64,000 bases of DNA from NCBI GenBank assembly GCA_965221835.1, contig OZ244916.1, positions 744,001-808,000 of the forward strand, read 5' to 3'. Both the position numbers and the translations under genes were made by a program. Shown here one piece after another: positions 1 through 8,414 of this stretch. Each line of letters begins with the position of its first letter. Positions within the stretch are counted from its first letter, which is position 1. The notes below the pieces were generated by a model that saw only the letters and a program-made list of their open reading frames with translations, had not been told where the DNA came from and made no database searches. Origin of the DNA: Persebacter sp965221835. Lineage in GTDB: Bacteria > Pseudomonadota > Gammaproteobacteria > Tethybacterales > Persebacteraceae.

Positions 1-1
1 T

Positions 2-811
2 TCGGTTGCCGCCGCCCGATTATTTTCCGCCGCTATCGTTTTGCAAATCGTGCTTTGGGCGGGCGGAATGCGGTTGCAGTTGCGGGGCGGAATGTGGCGG
101 GCGTTTTTGGCGATGGGACTTATCAACAATGCCATTCCGTTTTCGCTTTTGGCGTGGGGGCAAACGCATATTGCCGGCGGGCTGGCGGCGATTCTAAACT
201 CCACGATGCTGATTTTTAGCGTAATTGTTGCGCATTTTTTTACCGACAACGAAAAAATCACGCCCGCCCGCATTTTCGGTGTTGCCGCCGGATTTTGCGG
301 CATTGTCGTGATGATTGGCACGGGGGTTTTGTCGGGTTTGGGAAATAAAGTACTCGCCCAATTTGCCGTGCTGGGGGCGACTTTTTGTTATGCTTGTGCG
401 ACTGTTTATGGTTTGCGTTTTCGCCGCCGTGGAATTCCGCCGCTTTCGGCGGCAACCGGACAAATTACTGCCGCCGCCATTATTTTGTTGCCGTTTGCGT
501 TAATAATTGATGCGCCGTGGACTTTTGCCGCCGATATTTCGCCGCCCGCCGCCGCCTCGCTTTTGTTGCTGGGTGTCGTCAGTACCGGACTCGCCTATCT
601 TTTATATTTCCGCATTCTCTCCTCATCCGGTGCGACAAATGTCGCCCTCGTTACTTTTCTCGTACCGATAACGCCGATTATTCTCGGTTCTCTCTTTTTG
701 GGTGAGACATTTCGCCGCGAACATTTTATTGGAATGTTTCTCATCGGCATCGGTCTTGCCGCCATAGACGGGCGGATTTTGCGAATGTGGCAGCGAATAA
801 AAGCGGAATAA
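2..811 (+). CDS. DMT-superfamily (EamA) transporter, 5' partial
   Basis: Inner-membrane drug/metabolite transporter of the EamA type; the substrate cannot be told. About 269 residues are visible. The frame is open to the left edge from base 2 with hydrophobic codons, so the TTG at 41 is not the start. Family members have about 290-300 residues and ten helices, so roughly 30-40 N-terminal residues lie off the window. The visible part is a run of short Gly/Ala-rich helices in two halves, with the typical second-half pattern of a STGLAY segment followed by LVTFLVPI and a GE motif before the last helix. It ends convergently with purH across a 44-bp gap that holds a 19-bp repeat. Confidence 0.85.
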   Translation, partial: SVAAARLFSAAIVLQIVLWAGGMRLQLRGGMWRAFLAMGLINNAIPFSLLAWGQTHIAGGLAAILNSTMLIFSVIVAHFFTDNEKITPARIFGVAAGFCGIVVMIGTGVLSGLGNKVLAQFAVLGATFCYACATVYGLRFRRRGIPPLSAATGQITAAAIILLPFALIIDAPWTFAADISPPAAASLLLLGVVSTGLAYLLYFRILSSSGATNVALVTFLVPITPIILGSLFLGETFRREHFIGMFLIGIGLAAIDGRILRMWQRIKAE

Positions 812-823
812 CGATTTGCGGCG

Positions 824-876
824 GCGGAAATGTCGTTCAATAGCGGAAATGTCGTTCAATGGCGGAAATGTCGTTG
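824..876. repeat. 19-bp tandem repeat derived from the purH 3' end
   Basis: Three copies starting at 824, 843 and 862 of a unit reading GCGGAAATGTCGTTCAAT on the plus strand. The copy at 862 lies inside purH and encodes its last residues (RHFRH) and stop; the other two follow the stop. The purH end has therefore been copied twice into the gap between the convergent genes. Confidence 0.85.
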
Positions 877-2379
877 TTTGGTGAAGACCATTGCAATTTC
901 GCGTTTGTCGGCTTCGGCGATGACTTCGTTATCGCGTTTACTGCCGCCGGGTTGGATGACCGCTTTGATTCCGGATTCGGCGAGTTGGGCGAGACCGTCC
1001 GCAAACGGAAAAAATGCATCCGAGGCGGCAACGGCATTTTCCAACTTCAATTTTGCGCGTTCTGCTTTTTCGCATGCCAGCCGGGCACTGTCTATGCGAC
1101 TCATTTGTCCCGCACCGACTCCCAGCGTAGCGGTATCTTTGGCGGCGACAATGGCGTTTGATTTGACGACCATCGCAACGCGCCACGCAAAACGCATATC
1201 GCGCCAATGATTTTTGTCCGGTTGCGCACGAGTCACGACTTCCCACTGCGATTCGTCGTCCGGCATATCCGGCGTTTGTGCGAGAAATAATCCGGCGGCA
1301 CCGCGAATTTCGGCACCGCCGCCGCCCGCACTTTCGGGAGAAAGCAAAACGCGCACCCGTTCGGCACGGGCGGCAAAAACTTCCTTTGCCGCCGATGAAA
1401 ATTGCGGCGCCATAACGACTTCCAAAAACAATTCGGTCAACGCCTCGGCGGTTTCGCCATCCACTTCGCGATTGAAGGCGGCAACTCCGCCGAAAGCGGA
1501 AACCGGGTCGCAACGGCGCGCCATATAAAACGCCCGCCTCGCGTCTTCGGCAACGGCGACTCCGCACGGATTGTTGTGTTTGACAATCGCCGCCGCCGGT
1601 CCGTCAAACAATCCCGCCAACTCGCACGCCGCCTGCACATCCAAAATATTGTTATACGACAACGGCGGTCCTTGCATTTGTCCGTAGCCGCCGCCGCCGC
1701 CGAATTCTTCATAACACGCCGCAGTTTGATGCGGATTTTCGCCATATTTCAGATCCATTTGTTTGTGCAAATGCAGAAAGCGGTGTGCCGGAAATGCGCC
1801 GCCGCCCGAAAAATACCCGGCAATCGCCCCGTCCAAATGCGCCACCGCCACAAACGCCTTCGCGGCTAACATGCGCGAATGTCGGGGCGTAATGTCGCCG
1901 CGCGTTTTTTCCATTTCGCCGATAAACGCGGGATAATCCAAAGGGTCGGTCAATACGACAGTGTGCGCGAAGTTTTTCGCCGCCGCCCGTGCCATTGTCG
2001 GTCCGCCGATGTCTATATTTTCAATAATCGCCGCCTCGCCGCCGGCGGCAACTGCGCTTTCAAACGGATAAAAATTGACGGCGACCAAATCTATCGGCGG
2101 GATTCCCATTTTTTGCAAAACTTCCAAATGTGCGGGATTTGCGCCGTCCGCAAGAATCGCGGCATGCACATTCGGATGCAGCGTTTTTACCCGCCCGTCC
2201 AAAACTTCCGCAAATCCGGTCAACTCGGAAATGTCCGAAACATCCGCGCCCGTTTCGTGCAACGCCGCTAATGTGCCGCCGGTAGAATAGATTTTCACGC
2301 CCGCTTTTTTCAATACTTGCGCCAATTCGGGCAATCCCGTTTTGTCGTAAACGCTGATTAATGCCGTTTTAATTTTCAC
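856..2379 (-). CDS. purH: Bifunctional AICAR transformylase / IMP cyclohydrolase
   Basis: Catalyses the last two steps of de novo IMP synthesis: formylation of AICAR, then ring closure. The 507 residues fit the family (about 510-530). The N-terminal MGS-like cyclohydrolase domain starts KIKTALISVYDKTG; the transformylase part carries KYGENPHQTA and ends with QPGGSKRDNEVI. The frame extends upstream, but the GTG at 2379 is chosen because it starts directly at the conserved N-terminus and overlaps the fis stop by 4 bp (GTGA), implying translational coupling. It is the last gene of htrA-fis-purH; fis-purH adjacency is common in beta/gammaproteobacteria. Confidence 0.95.
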   Translation of the reverse strand: MKIKTALISVYDKTGLPELAQVLKKAGVKIYSTGGTLAALHETGADVSDISELTGFAEVLDGRVKTLHPNVHAAILADGANPAHLEVLQKMGIPPIDLVAVNFYPFESAVAAGGEAAIIENIDIGGPTMARAAAKNFAHTVVLTDPLDYPAFIGEMEKTRGDITPRHSRMLAAKAFVAVAHLDGAIAGYFSGGGAFPAHRFLHLHKQMDLKYGENPHQTAACYEEFGGGGGYGQMQGPPLSYNNILDVQAACELAGLFDGPAAAIVKHNNPCGVAVAEDARRAFYMARRCDPVSAFGGVAAFNREVDGETAEALTELFLEVVMAPQFSSAAKEVFAARAERVRVLLSPESAGGGGAEIRGAAGLFLAQTPDMPDDESQWEVVTRAQPDKNHWRDMRFAWRVAMVVKSNAIVAAKDTATLGVGAGQMSRIDSARLACEKAERAKLKLENAVAASDAFFPFADGLAQLAESGIKAVIQPGGSKRDNEVIAEADKREIAMVFTKQRHFRH

Positions 2380-2639
2380 CGTTTTGCGTCTCCGCCGTTC
2401 TTTTTGCGCATCAGAGTCGTGCGGCTGATTCCTAACATCCGCGCGGCTTCGGAACAGTTGCCGCCGCATTTTTGCAAGGCGAAATTCGCCAGATGTTCCT
2501 CCACCGCCGACACCACGAGACGATGAATATTGCCGCCCGAACCGCCCTCCATATTATGCAAATGCTCATCCAAAACAGTGGACAGAGAATTGAAAAGAGG
2601 AGACGGCGAAGGAGGCGGCGAATGGGGAGAACGGGACAT
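2376..2639 (-). CDS. fis: Fis-family DNA-binding protein
   Basis: Small nucleoid-associated protein of 87 residues (Fis is about 98 in E. coli). The C-terminal helix-turn-helix is plain: ALQKCGGNCSEAARMLGI followed by SRTTLMRKK. The N-terminus is Ser/Pro-rich, shorter and unlike enteric Fis. It lies between htrA and purH in one orientation; its stop overlaps the purH start. Known Fis proteins bend DNA and regulate growth-rate-dependent genes; that role here is inferred from the HTH and context. Confidence 0.85.
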   Translation of the reverse strand: MSRSPHSPPPSPSPLFNSLSTVLDEHLHNMEGGSGGNIHRLVVSAVEEHLANFALQKCGGNCSEAARMLGISRTTLMRKKNGGDAKR

Positions 2640-2674
2640 AATGCGGTTTCGTTCCGGTCAAAAAAACACGCGCG

Positions 2675-4117
2675 TTATTTTGCGACGGTGAATGTCAGGC
2701 GACGCCCTTCGCGCCACACGGAAAACACTTCCGCCGATTTGCGATTTTCTTCCAACGCCGCTTTAAGATCAAGTACGCCTTTTATTTCGCGGCGGCGTTC
2801 GTTCACCAGCATGTGCGTTATAACATCGCCGGGACGAAACTGACGGCGAACATCAATCGGTGCATCTTCCGCATTAATTTCGCGAATGATGACGCCGAAA
2901 TCCAAACCGGCACGCTGTTTTAACTCTTCGCCGAGATCTTCTATTTTCATTCCCAACACGATTTCTTCCAAACCGTCCAAAGAACCGAGTTCGGTTTCCA
3001 AATCCAAAACTTCGCCGTCCCGCCATACCGACAAAACGACTTTTTCGGCGGGGGCGAAACTGCCGATGCGCAACGGCAAGTTTTCGGCGTCCACGCTTTC
3101 GCCGTTCAAGGCGAGAATAATGTCGCCGTCCAACAGACCGGCTTTTTCGGCGGGACTGTCCGCAATCACCTGATTAATCAGCACGCCGCCGCCGTCCTCA
3201 ATTCCGTACGCTTCGGCGATTGTGGAAGAAACCGGCGCGAAATAAACGCCCAGCCAGCCCCGCCGCACTTCGCCATCCGCCCGCAAACGCGCCTGAATAT
3301 CCATCGCAACATTAATCGGAATAGCAAAAGACGCGCCCACAAACGCCTGCACGGGCGAAATAATTTGCGAATTGATTCCGATAACATTGCCATCCAAATC
3401 GGTCAGCGGTCCGCCAGAGTTGCCCGGATTGACCGCCGCATCGGTTTGAATGAACGGCACATATCTATCAGACGGCAACCGCCGCCGCAACGCACTGATA
3501 ATGCCCGCCGTAACAGTTTGATCCAACCCGTACGGGGAACCAATTGCCGCCACCCATTGCCCGACTTTCACCGCATCCGAATCGCCGATAACGACCACCG
3601 GCAACGGCATTTCGGCGTCAATTTTTAGCAAGGCGATGTCGGTGTGTTTGTCGCTGCCGACAACTTCGGCGGGATATTCCTCGCCGTCTTGCAATGTCAC
3701 GACAATTCGCGACATTCCGGCGATGACATGCGCGTTTGTCAATATGTAGCCCGTTTTGTCAATAATGAATCCGGAACCGGCGGTTTGTTGCAGCGGCGGA
3801 CGGCGTTTGAATAAATCGGGCGGGAAAAACGGGAAAGGAAAACCGCGACGGTCGCGAGGTTCCGGCAACCGTTTTGCCGACGGCGACTGCGAATCGCTTT
3901 CGGCAACGCCTTCCACGCTGACAACCGCCGCTCCTGCAACAGTCGCCGGCACGGTAAAATCGGGAATTTGTGCCGCCGCCGGATTTGCCAGCACTGCCGC
4001 CAAAAATAAAGCCGCTATTTTTTTCACCACGGTTTTCGCCGCGGTTTTCGCCGCAGTTTTCGCCACGGTTTTCGCCACAGCGGACGATTTCAGATTGGAT
4101 TTCGGATTGGTTCTCAT
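2675..4117 (-). CDS. Do/HtrA-family periplasmic serine protease
   Basis: Periplasmic quality-control protease of 480 residues. A signal segment (KKIAALFLAAVLANPAAAQ, about residues 32-50) is preceded by an unusual basic repeat (KTVAKTAAKTAAKTV). The trypsin-like domain has the triad His130 (TNAHVIAG), Asp160 (HTDIALLKID) and Ser234 (NPGNSGGPL). Two PDZ-like domains follow, roughly 270-360 and 380-475. This is the DegP/DegQ/MucD layout; which paralogue cannot be said. The 35-bp gap to fis suggests co-transcription. Confidence 0.93.
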   Translation of the reverse strand: MRTNPKSNLKSSAVAKTVAKTAAKTAAKTVVKKIAALFLAAVLANPAAAQIPDFTVPATVAGAAVVSVEGVAESDSQSPSAKRLPEPRDRRGFPFPFFPPDLFKRRPPLQQTAGSGFIIDKTGYILTNAHVIAGMSRIVVTLQDGEEYPAEVVGSDKHTDIALLKIDAEMPLPVVVIGDSDAVKVGQWVAAIGSPYGLDQTVTAGIISALRRRLPSDRYVPFIQTDAAVNPGNSGGPLTDLDGNVIGINSQIISPVQAFVGASFAIPINVAMDIQARLRADGEVRRGWLGVYFAPVSSTIAEAYGIEDGGGVLINQVIADSPAEKAGLLDGDIILALNGESVDAENLPLRIGSFAPAEKVVLSVWRDGEVLDLETELGSLDGLEEIVLGMKIEDLGEELKQRAGLDFGVIIREINAEDAPIDVRRQFRPGDVITHMLVNERRREIKGVLDLKAALEENRKSAEVFSVWREGRRLTFTVAK

Positions 4118-4145
4118 TTTATGGACTCCGTCAATTAAAAAACAA

Positions 4146-4151
4146 ATTATA
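4146..4151 (-). promoter_or_regulatory. -10 hexamer for htrA-fis-purH
   Basis: TATAAT on the minus strand about 30 bp before the htrA start, followed by an A/T-rich leader with GGAG near the ATG. No convincing -35 at 17 bp. Confidence 0.5.
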
Positions 4152-4198
4152 CACCGCCCGCCGACTGCAAACCGCCGCCGCCGGAAAAAATTAAATTA

Positions 4199-5521
4199 CT
4201 AAAGTACATAACGCGCGCGGCCGCGGTTTTCGGCGACGGATGCTAATCGTTCGTTGACCATCGCCTCGTCCACCACGATTGTTTTGCCGCCCATGGAATC
4301 GGCTTCAAATGACACTTCTTCCAGCAGATTTTCCAGCATCGTGTACAAACGGCGCGCGCCGATATTTTCGCTGTTTTCGTTGACCCGCCACGCCATTTCG
4401 GCGAGACGCGAAACGCCGCATGAAGTAAATTTGAGTTTTACTTTTTCGGTAGCGAGTAACGCCTCGTACTGACGAGTCAAACACGAATCGGTGCCGGAAA
4501 GAATTTTTTCAAAATCGGCAACGCCAAGCGGCGACAACTCCACGCGCAACGGAAAACGCCCTTGCAATTCCGGAATTAAATCCGCCGGACTCGTATAATG
4601 AAACGCGCCGCTGGCGACAAATAAAATGTGGTCGGTATGCACATTGCCGAAGCGGGTGGACACCGTCGTCCCTTCCACCAGCGGCAGCAAATCGCGTTGT
4701 ACGCCGTGCCGCGACACATCGCGGTCGTTGTCGCGTCCGCCGTCTCCGGCGATTTTGTCCATTTCGTCTATGAATACGATTCCGTTATTTTCCACGCCGT
4801 CTATCGCGGCGTCTTTGACTTCGCCCATATCCACGAGATTGTCGGTTTCTTCGTCTATAATCATATCCAACGCAGAACCGACCGACATCCGCCGTTTTTT
4901 GCGGCGGTCGCGCCCCATCGTTTGCATCATTTGCTGAAATTGCGCCGCCATTTCTTCCATTCCGGGCGGCATTTGCATTTCCATCACCTGCATCGCGCTG
5001 ACTTCAATTTCAATTTCGCTATCGTCCAAATCGCCGTTGCGCAACTTTTTCAGCATTTTATTTCGCGTTTCTTCGGTTGCAGTATCGCCCGGCAACAATG
5101 CCTCCAGAACGCGATTTTCGGCGAGTAATTCGGCGCGTTCGCGCACTTCTTCGGCGTAATCGGCGCGATAACTTTCCACCGCCATTTCCGTCAAATCGCG
5201 GATGATAGAATCGACATCGCGCCCGACATAGCCGACTTCGGTAAATTTGGTCGCTTCCACTTTTATAAACGGCGCGCCGGTCAGACGCGCGAGGCGGCGC
5301 GATATTTCGGTTTTGCCGACTCCTGTCGGACCTATCATTAAAATGTTTTTCGGCGCGATTTCTTCGCGCAACGGCGATTCGATTTGCATTCGCCGCCAGC
5401 GACTGCGCAACGCCAATGCAACCGCGCGTTTTGCGGCGCCTTGTCCGACAATATAGCGATCCAACTCGCGCACAATGCGGCGCGGCGTCAATTCTTCGGA
5501 AGAAAGCATTTTGTCGCTCAT
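4199..5521 (-). CDS. hslU: HslU, ATPase subunit of the HslUV protease
   Basis: AAA+ unfoldase that feeds substrates to the HslV peptidase. From the ATG at 5521 it has 440 residues (443 in E. coli). It begins LTPRRIVRELDRYIVGQ, with Walker A GPTGVGKT at 64-71, the family insertion (I) domain around 105-240, Walker B FIDEMDKI, and the C-terminal tail ARYVL that inserts into HslV. The frame is open further upstream inside hslV, but the ATG at 5521 overlaps the hslV stop by 4 bp and matches the conserved N-terminus. Confidence 0.97.
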   Translation of the reverse strand: MSDKMLSSEELTPRRIVRELDRYIVGQGAAKRAVALALRSRWRRMQIESPLREEIAPKNILMIGPTGVGKTEISRRLARLTGAPFIKVEATKFTEVGYVGRDVDSIIRDLTEMAVESYRADYAEEVRERAELLAENRVLEALLPGDTATEETRNKMLKKLRNGDLDDSEIEIEVSAMQVMEMQMPPGMEEMAAQFQQMMQTMGRDRRKKRRMSVGSALDMIIDEETDNLVDMGEVKDAAIDGVENNGIVFIDEMDKIAGDGGRDNDRDVSRHGVQRDLLPLVEGTTVSTRFGNVHTDHILFVASGAFHYTSPADLIPELQGRFPLRVELSPLGVADFEKILSGTDSCLTRQYEALLATEKVKLKFTSCGVSRLAEMAWRVNENSENIGARRLYTMLENLLEEVSFEADSMGGKTIVVDEAMVNERLASVAENRGRARYVL

Positions 5522-6072
5522 TCGCCGATTTCTTCCACGACAACGCGGTCGTTTGTATAAATGCACATTTTTCCGGCGATTGACATCGCTTTTTGGACGA
5601 TTTGCGCCGCCGGAAGCGCGGTTTCTTCGGATAATGCGCGCGCCGCGGCTTCGGCATATACCGCCCCGCTGCCGATAGCGGCGACTCCCGATTCGGGTTC
5701 CAAAACATCGCCCAAACCGGACAAAACCAGCAACTCGTCCGCGTTTGCAATCATCAGCATCGCTTCCAGACGGCGCAAAACGCGGTCGGTACGCCAATCG
5801 CGCGCCAGATCATCCGCCGCCCGAGAGAGTTTGCCGTGATGCGATTCCAGCCGTTTCTCAAATCTTTCCAGCAAAGTAAACGCGTCCGCAGTCGCCCCGG
5901 CGAATCCCGCCAAAACTTTGCCGTCCGCCAATCGGTGCACTTTACGCGCGCCGCCTTTGACAATCGTATCGCCGAGAGTCACTTGCCCGTCCCCCGCCAT
6001 CGCGGTTTTTCCATCACGGCGAACGCAAAGCACAGTCGTGCCGTGCATTGTCAAATCGGACGGATTTGTCAT
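5518..6072 (-). CDS. hslV: HslV, peptidase subunit of the HslUV protease
   Basis: Proteasome-related threonine peptidase, 184 residues. The catalytic Thr is the first T of HGTTVLCVRRDG, exposed after removal of a short N-terminal extension (ATG at 6072; an internal ATG at 6048 gives MHGTT). GDGQVTLG and IGSGAVYAEAAARAL are conserved family stretches. It is followed by hslU with an ATGA overlap and preceded by a small membrane-protein gene 5 bp away, so hslVU probably shares the promoter near 7670. Confidence 0.97.
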   Translation of the reverse strand: MTNPSDLTMHGTTVLCVRRDGKTAMAGDGQVTLGDTIVKGGARKVHRLADGKVLAGFAGATADAFTLLERFEKRLESHHGKLSRAADDLARDWRTDRVLRRLEAMLMIANADELLVLSGLGDVLEPESGVAAIGSGAVYAEAAARALSEETALPAAQIVQKAMSIAGKMCIYTNDRVVVEEIGE

Positions 6073-6077
6073 CGCGC

Positions 6078-6365
6078 CTATTTCCGAATCTGCTCAACAA
6101 AATTGCAAGAAATCGCGCCCGGATTTTCTTCGCAATGTTTTGCCATCTCGTGTTCGCATCCCTTGGACAAAAGTATGCTAAAAACTATCAGCGCGACAAC
6201 CACGCCGATGACGATTTTGAGGATTCCGGAAAAGAATCTGAAAGCGGCTTTAATCATTAAATTAATCCGGTCGGAAAACGCATAACTTTCTTTTTTCAAA
6301 ACGGAGTCCGTTCCAAAAGAACCGCACAGAACGGTTTTGCCGTGCATTTTCGGGGAAAATGTCAT
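6078..6365 (-). CDS. Small single-pass membrane protein, unknown function
   Basis: 95 residues from the ATG at 6365, which overlaps the stop of the preceding small gene by 4 bp. One strong transmembrane segment (FSGILKIVIGVVVALIVF, about 51-68) is followed by a short tail with three Cys (KGCEHEMAKHCEENP, then SCNF), probably outside the cytoplasm. I do not recognise the family. Tight coupling upstream and a 5-bp gap to hslV argue that it is a real gene. Confidence 0.6.
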   Translation of the reverse strand: MTFSPKMHGKTVLCGSFGTDSVLKKESYAFSDRINLMIKAAFRFFSGILKIVIGVVVALIVFSILLSKGCEHEMAKHCEENPGAISCNFVEQIRK

Positions 6366-6568
6366 TTGCCGCCTGCGGAAACGCCCGGCGGTTGCGGGCA
6401 AAAATCTTTAATGCGGCATTTTTCGTCTACGATTTTGCACACCCATCGCGGCATTTCACCGCGGCGGCATTCGTGCCATGCGGCACTTTTCGCCTTGGAA
6501 GCCAGCAAAACCAAAATCGGTGCGGCAACAAGGGCGCAAACGGCGAATTGCGTTTTAGAAAATCTCAC
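6362..6568 (-). CDS. Small Cys-rich membrane or secreted protein, unknown
   Basis: 68 residues starting at the GTG at 6568, whose bases overlap the stop of the methyltransferase upstream (GTGA). An N-terminal hydrophobic segment (FAVCALVAAPILVLLASKA) can be a signal peptide or membrane anchor; the remaining 40 residues hold four Cys (WHECRRGE, VCKIVDEKCRIKDFC). No family recognised. The 4-bp overlaps at both ends support translation within the operon. Confidence 0.55.
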   Translation of the reverse strand: MRFSKTQFAVCALVAAPILVLLASKAKSAAWHECRRGEMPRWVCKIVDEKCRIKDFCPQPPGVSAGGK

Positions 6569-7629
6569 AAGCGGTCGGAAAACGCCCGGTTTTCATCTTT
6601 CAGTTTCGCGTCCGTGCCGAGGGAATAATGCCTGCTCATATCGGGCGAATATTTGCTCGCGGCGGGCATACGCCCGAGTTTTTCCGCCATCGCGCGGACA
6701 TGATGCGGACCGCCGCCGCAACAAACGCCCAAAAAACGAATGTCGTTTTCCATACATTTCGCGGCAAAATCCGCCATTTCATAGCGGGTGCAAGCACGCG
6801 ATTCCATCGCAACCGGAAAAGCACGCATTCCTTCGGGGCGACAATATTCGCCCTCTTCGTCCCGCAACGATTGAAAAGTCGGCGTTTGCGCAGTCGTGCG
6901 AAACGGCACGGGAATGCCCGCTACCGGACACGATACGGCGGCACGAATTTCCAAAAGTTGCGGAAACATCGTCGCAGGACCGCGACAGCAATTCATTCCG
7001 ACCACATCCGCCCCGGCGTCTTCCAGCCGTTTGCAAGCATCGGCGGGCGACAATCCGTCGTTGTCATCGCGGAGAAATCCGGTGGAATGAGTGACGACAT
7101 TGACGACCGATTCCAGCCCGGCTTTTTTGATTTCTTCCAGCCCGATAATCGCTTCGCCGCACCACGATAGCGTTTCCAGCAAAATAAAATCCACGCCCGC
7201 TGCCGCCGCCCATGCGACTTGTTCGGCGAACATTTGCCGCACTTCGTCTTGCACGCCGCGGTCGTTCGGATTGTAAATGTTGGAATTGCAAATATTTCCG
7301 GCGACAAGCGTTTTGCCGGTTTCATCTTCGGCGGCGGCATTTTTGGCGAGTTGCAACGCGTTTTTTTGGAGCGGTTCCAGCAAATTTTCCTTGCCGATAA
7401 TGCGCAGTTTATCGCGGTGTCCATAATAGGTAAAAGCGACCATCACATCGGAACCGGCACGCAAAAATTCGCGATGAAGTTGCGCAACCGCATCGGGATG
7501 CTCCAACACAACTTCGGGAACGAAAGCCCCCGCCTGCAAATAGCCGCGTCTTTCCAACTCAAAAAGATAGCCCTCGGCGCAAAGAATTGCATCATTTTTC
7601 AGCCGTTCAGCGAGTTTTCCCATTGTCAT
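6565..7629 (-). CDS. Betaine-homocysteine S-methyltransferase-like protein
   Basis: Zinc-dependent methyltransferase expected to move a methyl group from betaine (or a related donor) to homocysteine, giving methionine. The 354 residues resemble BHMT throughout: ERRGYLQAGAFVPEVVLEHP, LHREFLRAGSDVM, and the zinc-Cys motifs GMNCCRGP and GVCCGGGPHHVRA. There are two possible ATGs, 7629 and 7623; a GGAGG lies just before the first. It heads a tightly coupled operon with two small membrane proteins and hslVU. The methyl donor is inferred, not shown. Confidence 0.82.
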   Translation of the reverse strand: MTMGKLAERLKNDAILCAEGYLFELERRGYLQAGAFVPEVVLEHPDAVAQLHREFLRAGSDVMVAFTYYGHRDKLRIIGKENLLEPLQKNALQLAKNAAAEDETGKTLVAGNICNSNIYNPNDRGVQDEVRQMFAEQVAWAAAAGVDFILLETLSWCGEAIIGLEEIKKAGLESVVNVVTHSTGFLRDDNDGLSPADACKRLEDAGADVVGMNCCRGPATMFPQLLEIRAAVSCPVAGIPVPFRTTAQTPTFQSLRDEEGEYCRPEGMRAFPVAMESRACTRYEMADFAAKCMENDIRFLGVCCGGGPHHVRAMAEKLGRMPAASKYSPDMSRHYSLGTDAKLKDENRAFSDRL

Positions 7630-7666
7630 ATCCTCCGTTCCGGTTTTAGATTTATAAAAACAAAAA

Positions 7667-7672
7667 ATTATA
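7667..7672 (-). promoter_or_regulatory. -10 hexamer for the BHMT-like/hslVU operon
   Basis: TATAAT on the minus strand about 38 bp before the ATG at 7629, with SD GGAGG between them. The -35 is unclear. Confidence 0.5.
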
Positions 7673-7725
7673 CCACAAAATCCCGCCCCGCCGCCCCGCC
7701 GATTGTTTTAATGACGGCGGCGGTT

Positions 7726-7950
7726 TTATGCGTATTCCGCCGTCATCTCCGCAAGTTCCAATTCGTCCCATTCGGCGGTGCAGTTGCGGCATTCCACCGT
7801 CACCACAGAATTTTTCGCCATCCCGTCGCCAAGCAATTGTACTTTTCCGTCTTTCACGGTCAACCCGACTCGTTCGGTCGTGCGGCGAATTTTGTAATTA
7901 AAATAACCGCTTTCGCAATGCGGGCATGAAAAATTTACGGTCGCTTCCAT
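7726..7950 (-). CDS. Zinc-ribbon-like small protein
   Basis: 74 residues from the ATG at 7950, which has SD AGGAG at the right distance; the longer upstream frame lacks one. Two CxxC pairs, FSCPHCES near the start and VECRNCTAEW near residue 55, form a probable zinc knuckle around a beta-rich core. The specific function is unknown. It stands alone between the BHMT promoter region and a repeat-rich gap. Confidence 0.65.
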   Translation of the reverse strand: MEATVNFSCPHCESGYFNYKIRRTTERVGLTVKDGKVQLLGDGMAKNSVVTVECRNCTAEWDELELAEMTAEYA

Positions 7951-8414
7951 CGGAATCTCCTTTGCGATAAAACTTTTTGCGATAAAACCCGATTTTATCA
8001 CGGAATCGGGCGGGCGGCGCATTTATACTTTGCGAAAACGCGCAAAATAATCATCAATTTCACCGCGCATTTCCACGCCGACTTCGCATAAAACCCCGCA
8101 AAATCAATATCGGCGGCAAAATAATGTGGTTGTCGAAAGAATAATTGTGGATATTCGTGGATTAATTGTGGACATCGAAAGTTTCAATGTCCACATTAAA
8201 ACTTCCGACTGCCACAATTTTTATTTCAATGTCCACATCAATTCATTAAATGTCCACATTAAAACTTCCGACTGCCACAATTTTTGTTTCAATGTCCACA
8301 TTTAATGAACGAGTATCCACCGCAAAACATTTAATTCCCTTGTCAAATGAATTAATTCCCGAGTAATTATCGGCGGGAATTTGTTAAAAACGCGAATGAA
8401 TGAAAAACGGACAC
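7951..8414. other. Gene-free stretch with GTGGACAT-type repeats
   Basis: No credible gene in 464 bp. The central part (about 8130-8330) is A/T-rich and dominated by ATGTCCACA in both orientations; the rest shows no recognisable site beyond the SD of the zinc-ribbon gene. Confidence 0.6.
8167..8300. repeat. Direct and inverted ATGTCCACA repeats
   Basis: Four direct ATGTCCACA copies start at 8187, 8229, 8250 and 8292, and one inverted copy (TGTGGACAT) lies at 8167-8175, able to pair with 8187-8195 as a 9-bp stem with an 11-base loop. A 37-bp block (8186-8222) recurs at 8249-8285. The spacing is irregular and there are no unique spacers, so this is not a CRISPR array. Confidence 0.8.

Noticed and set aside
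41..811. TTG at 41 as the true start of the DMT transporter
   Set aside because: The frame continues upstream to the edge with hydrophobic residues and the protein would lack its first helix.
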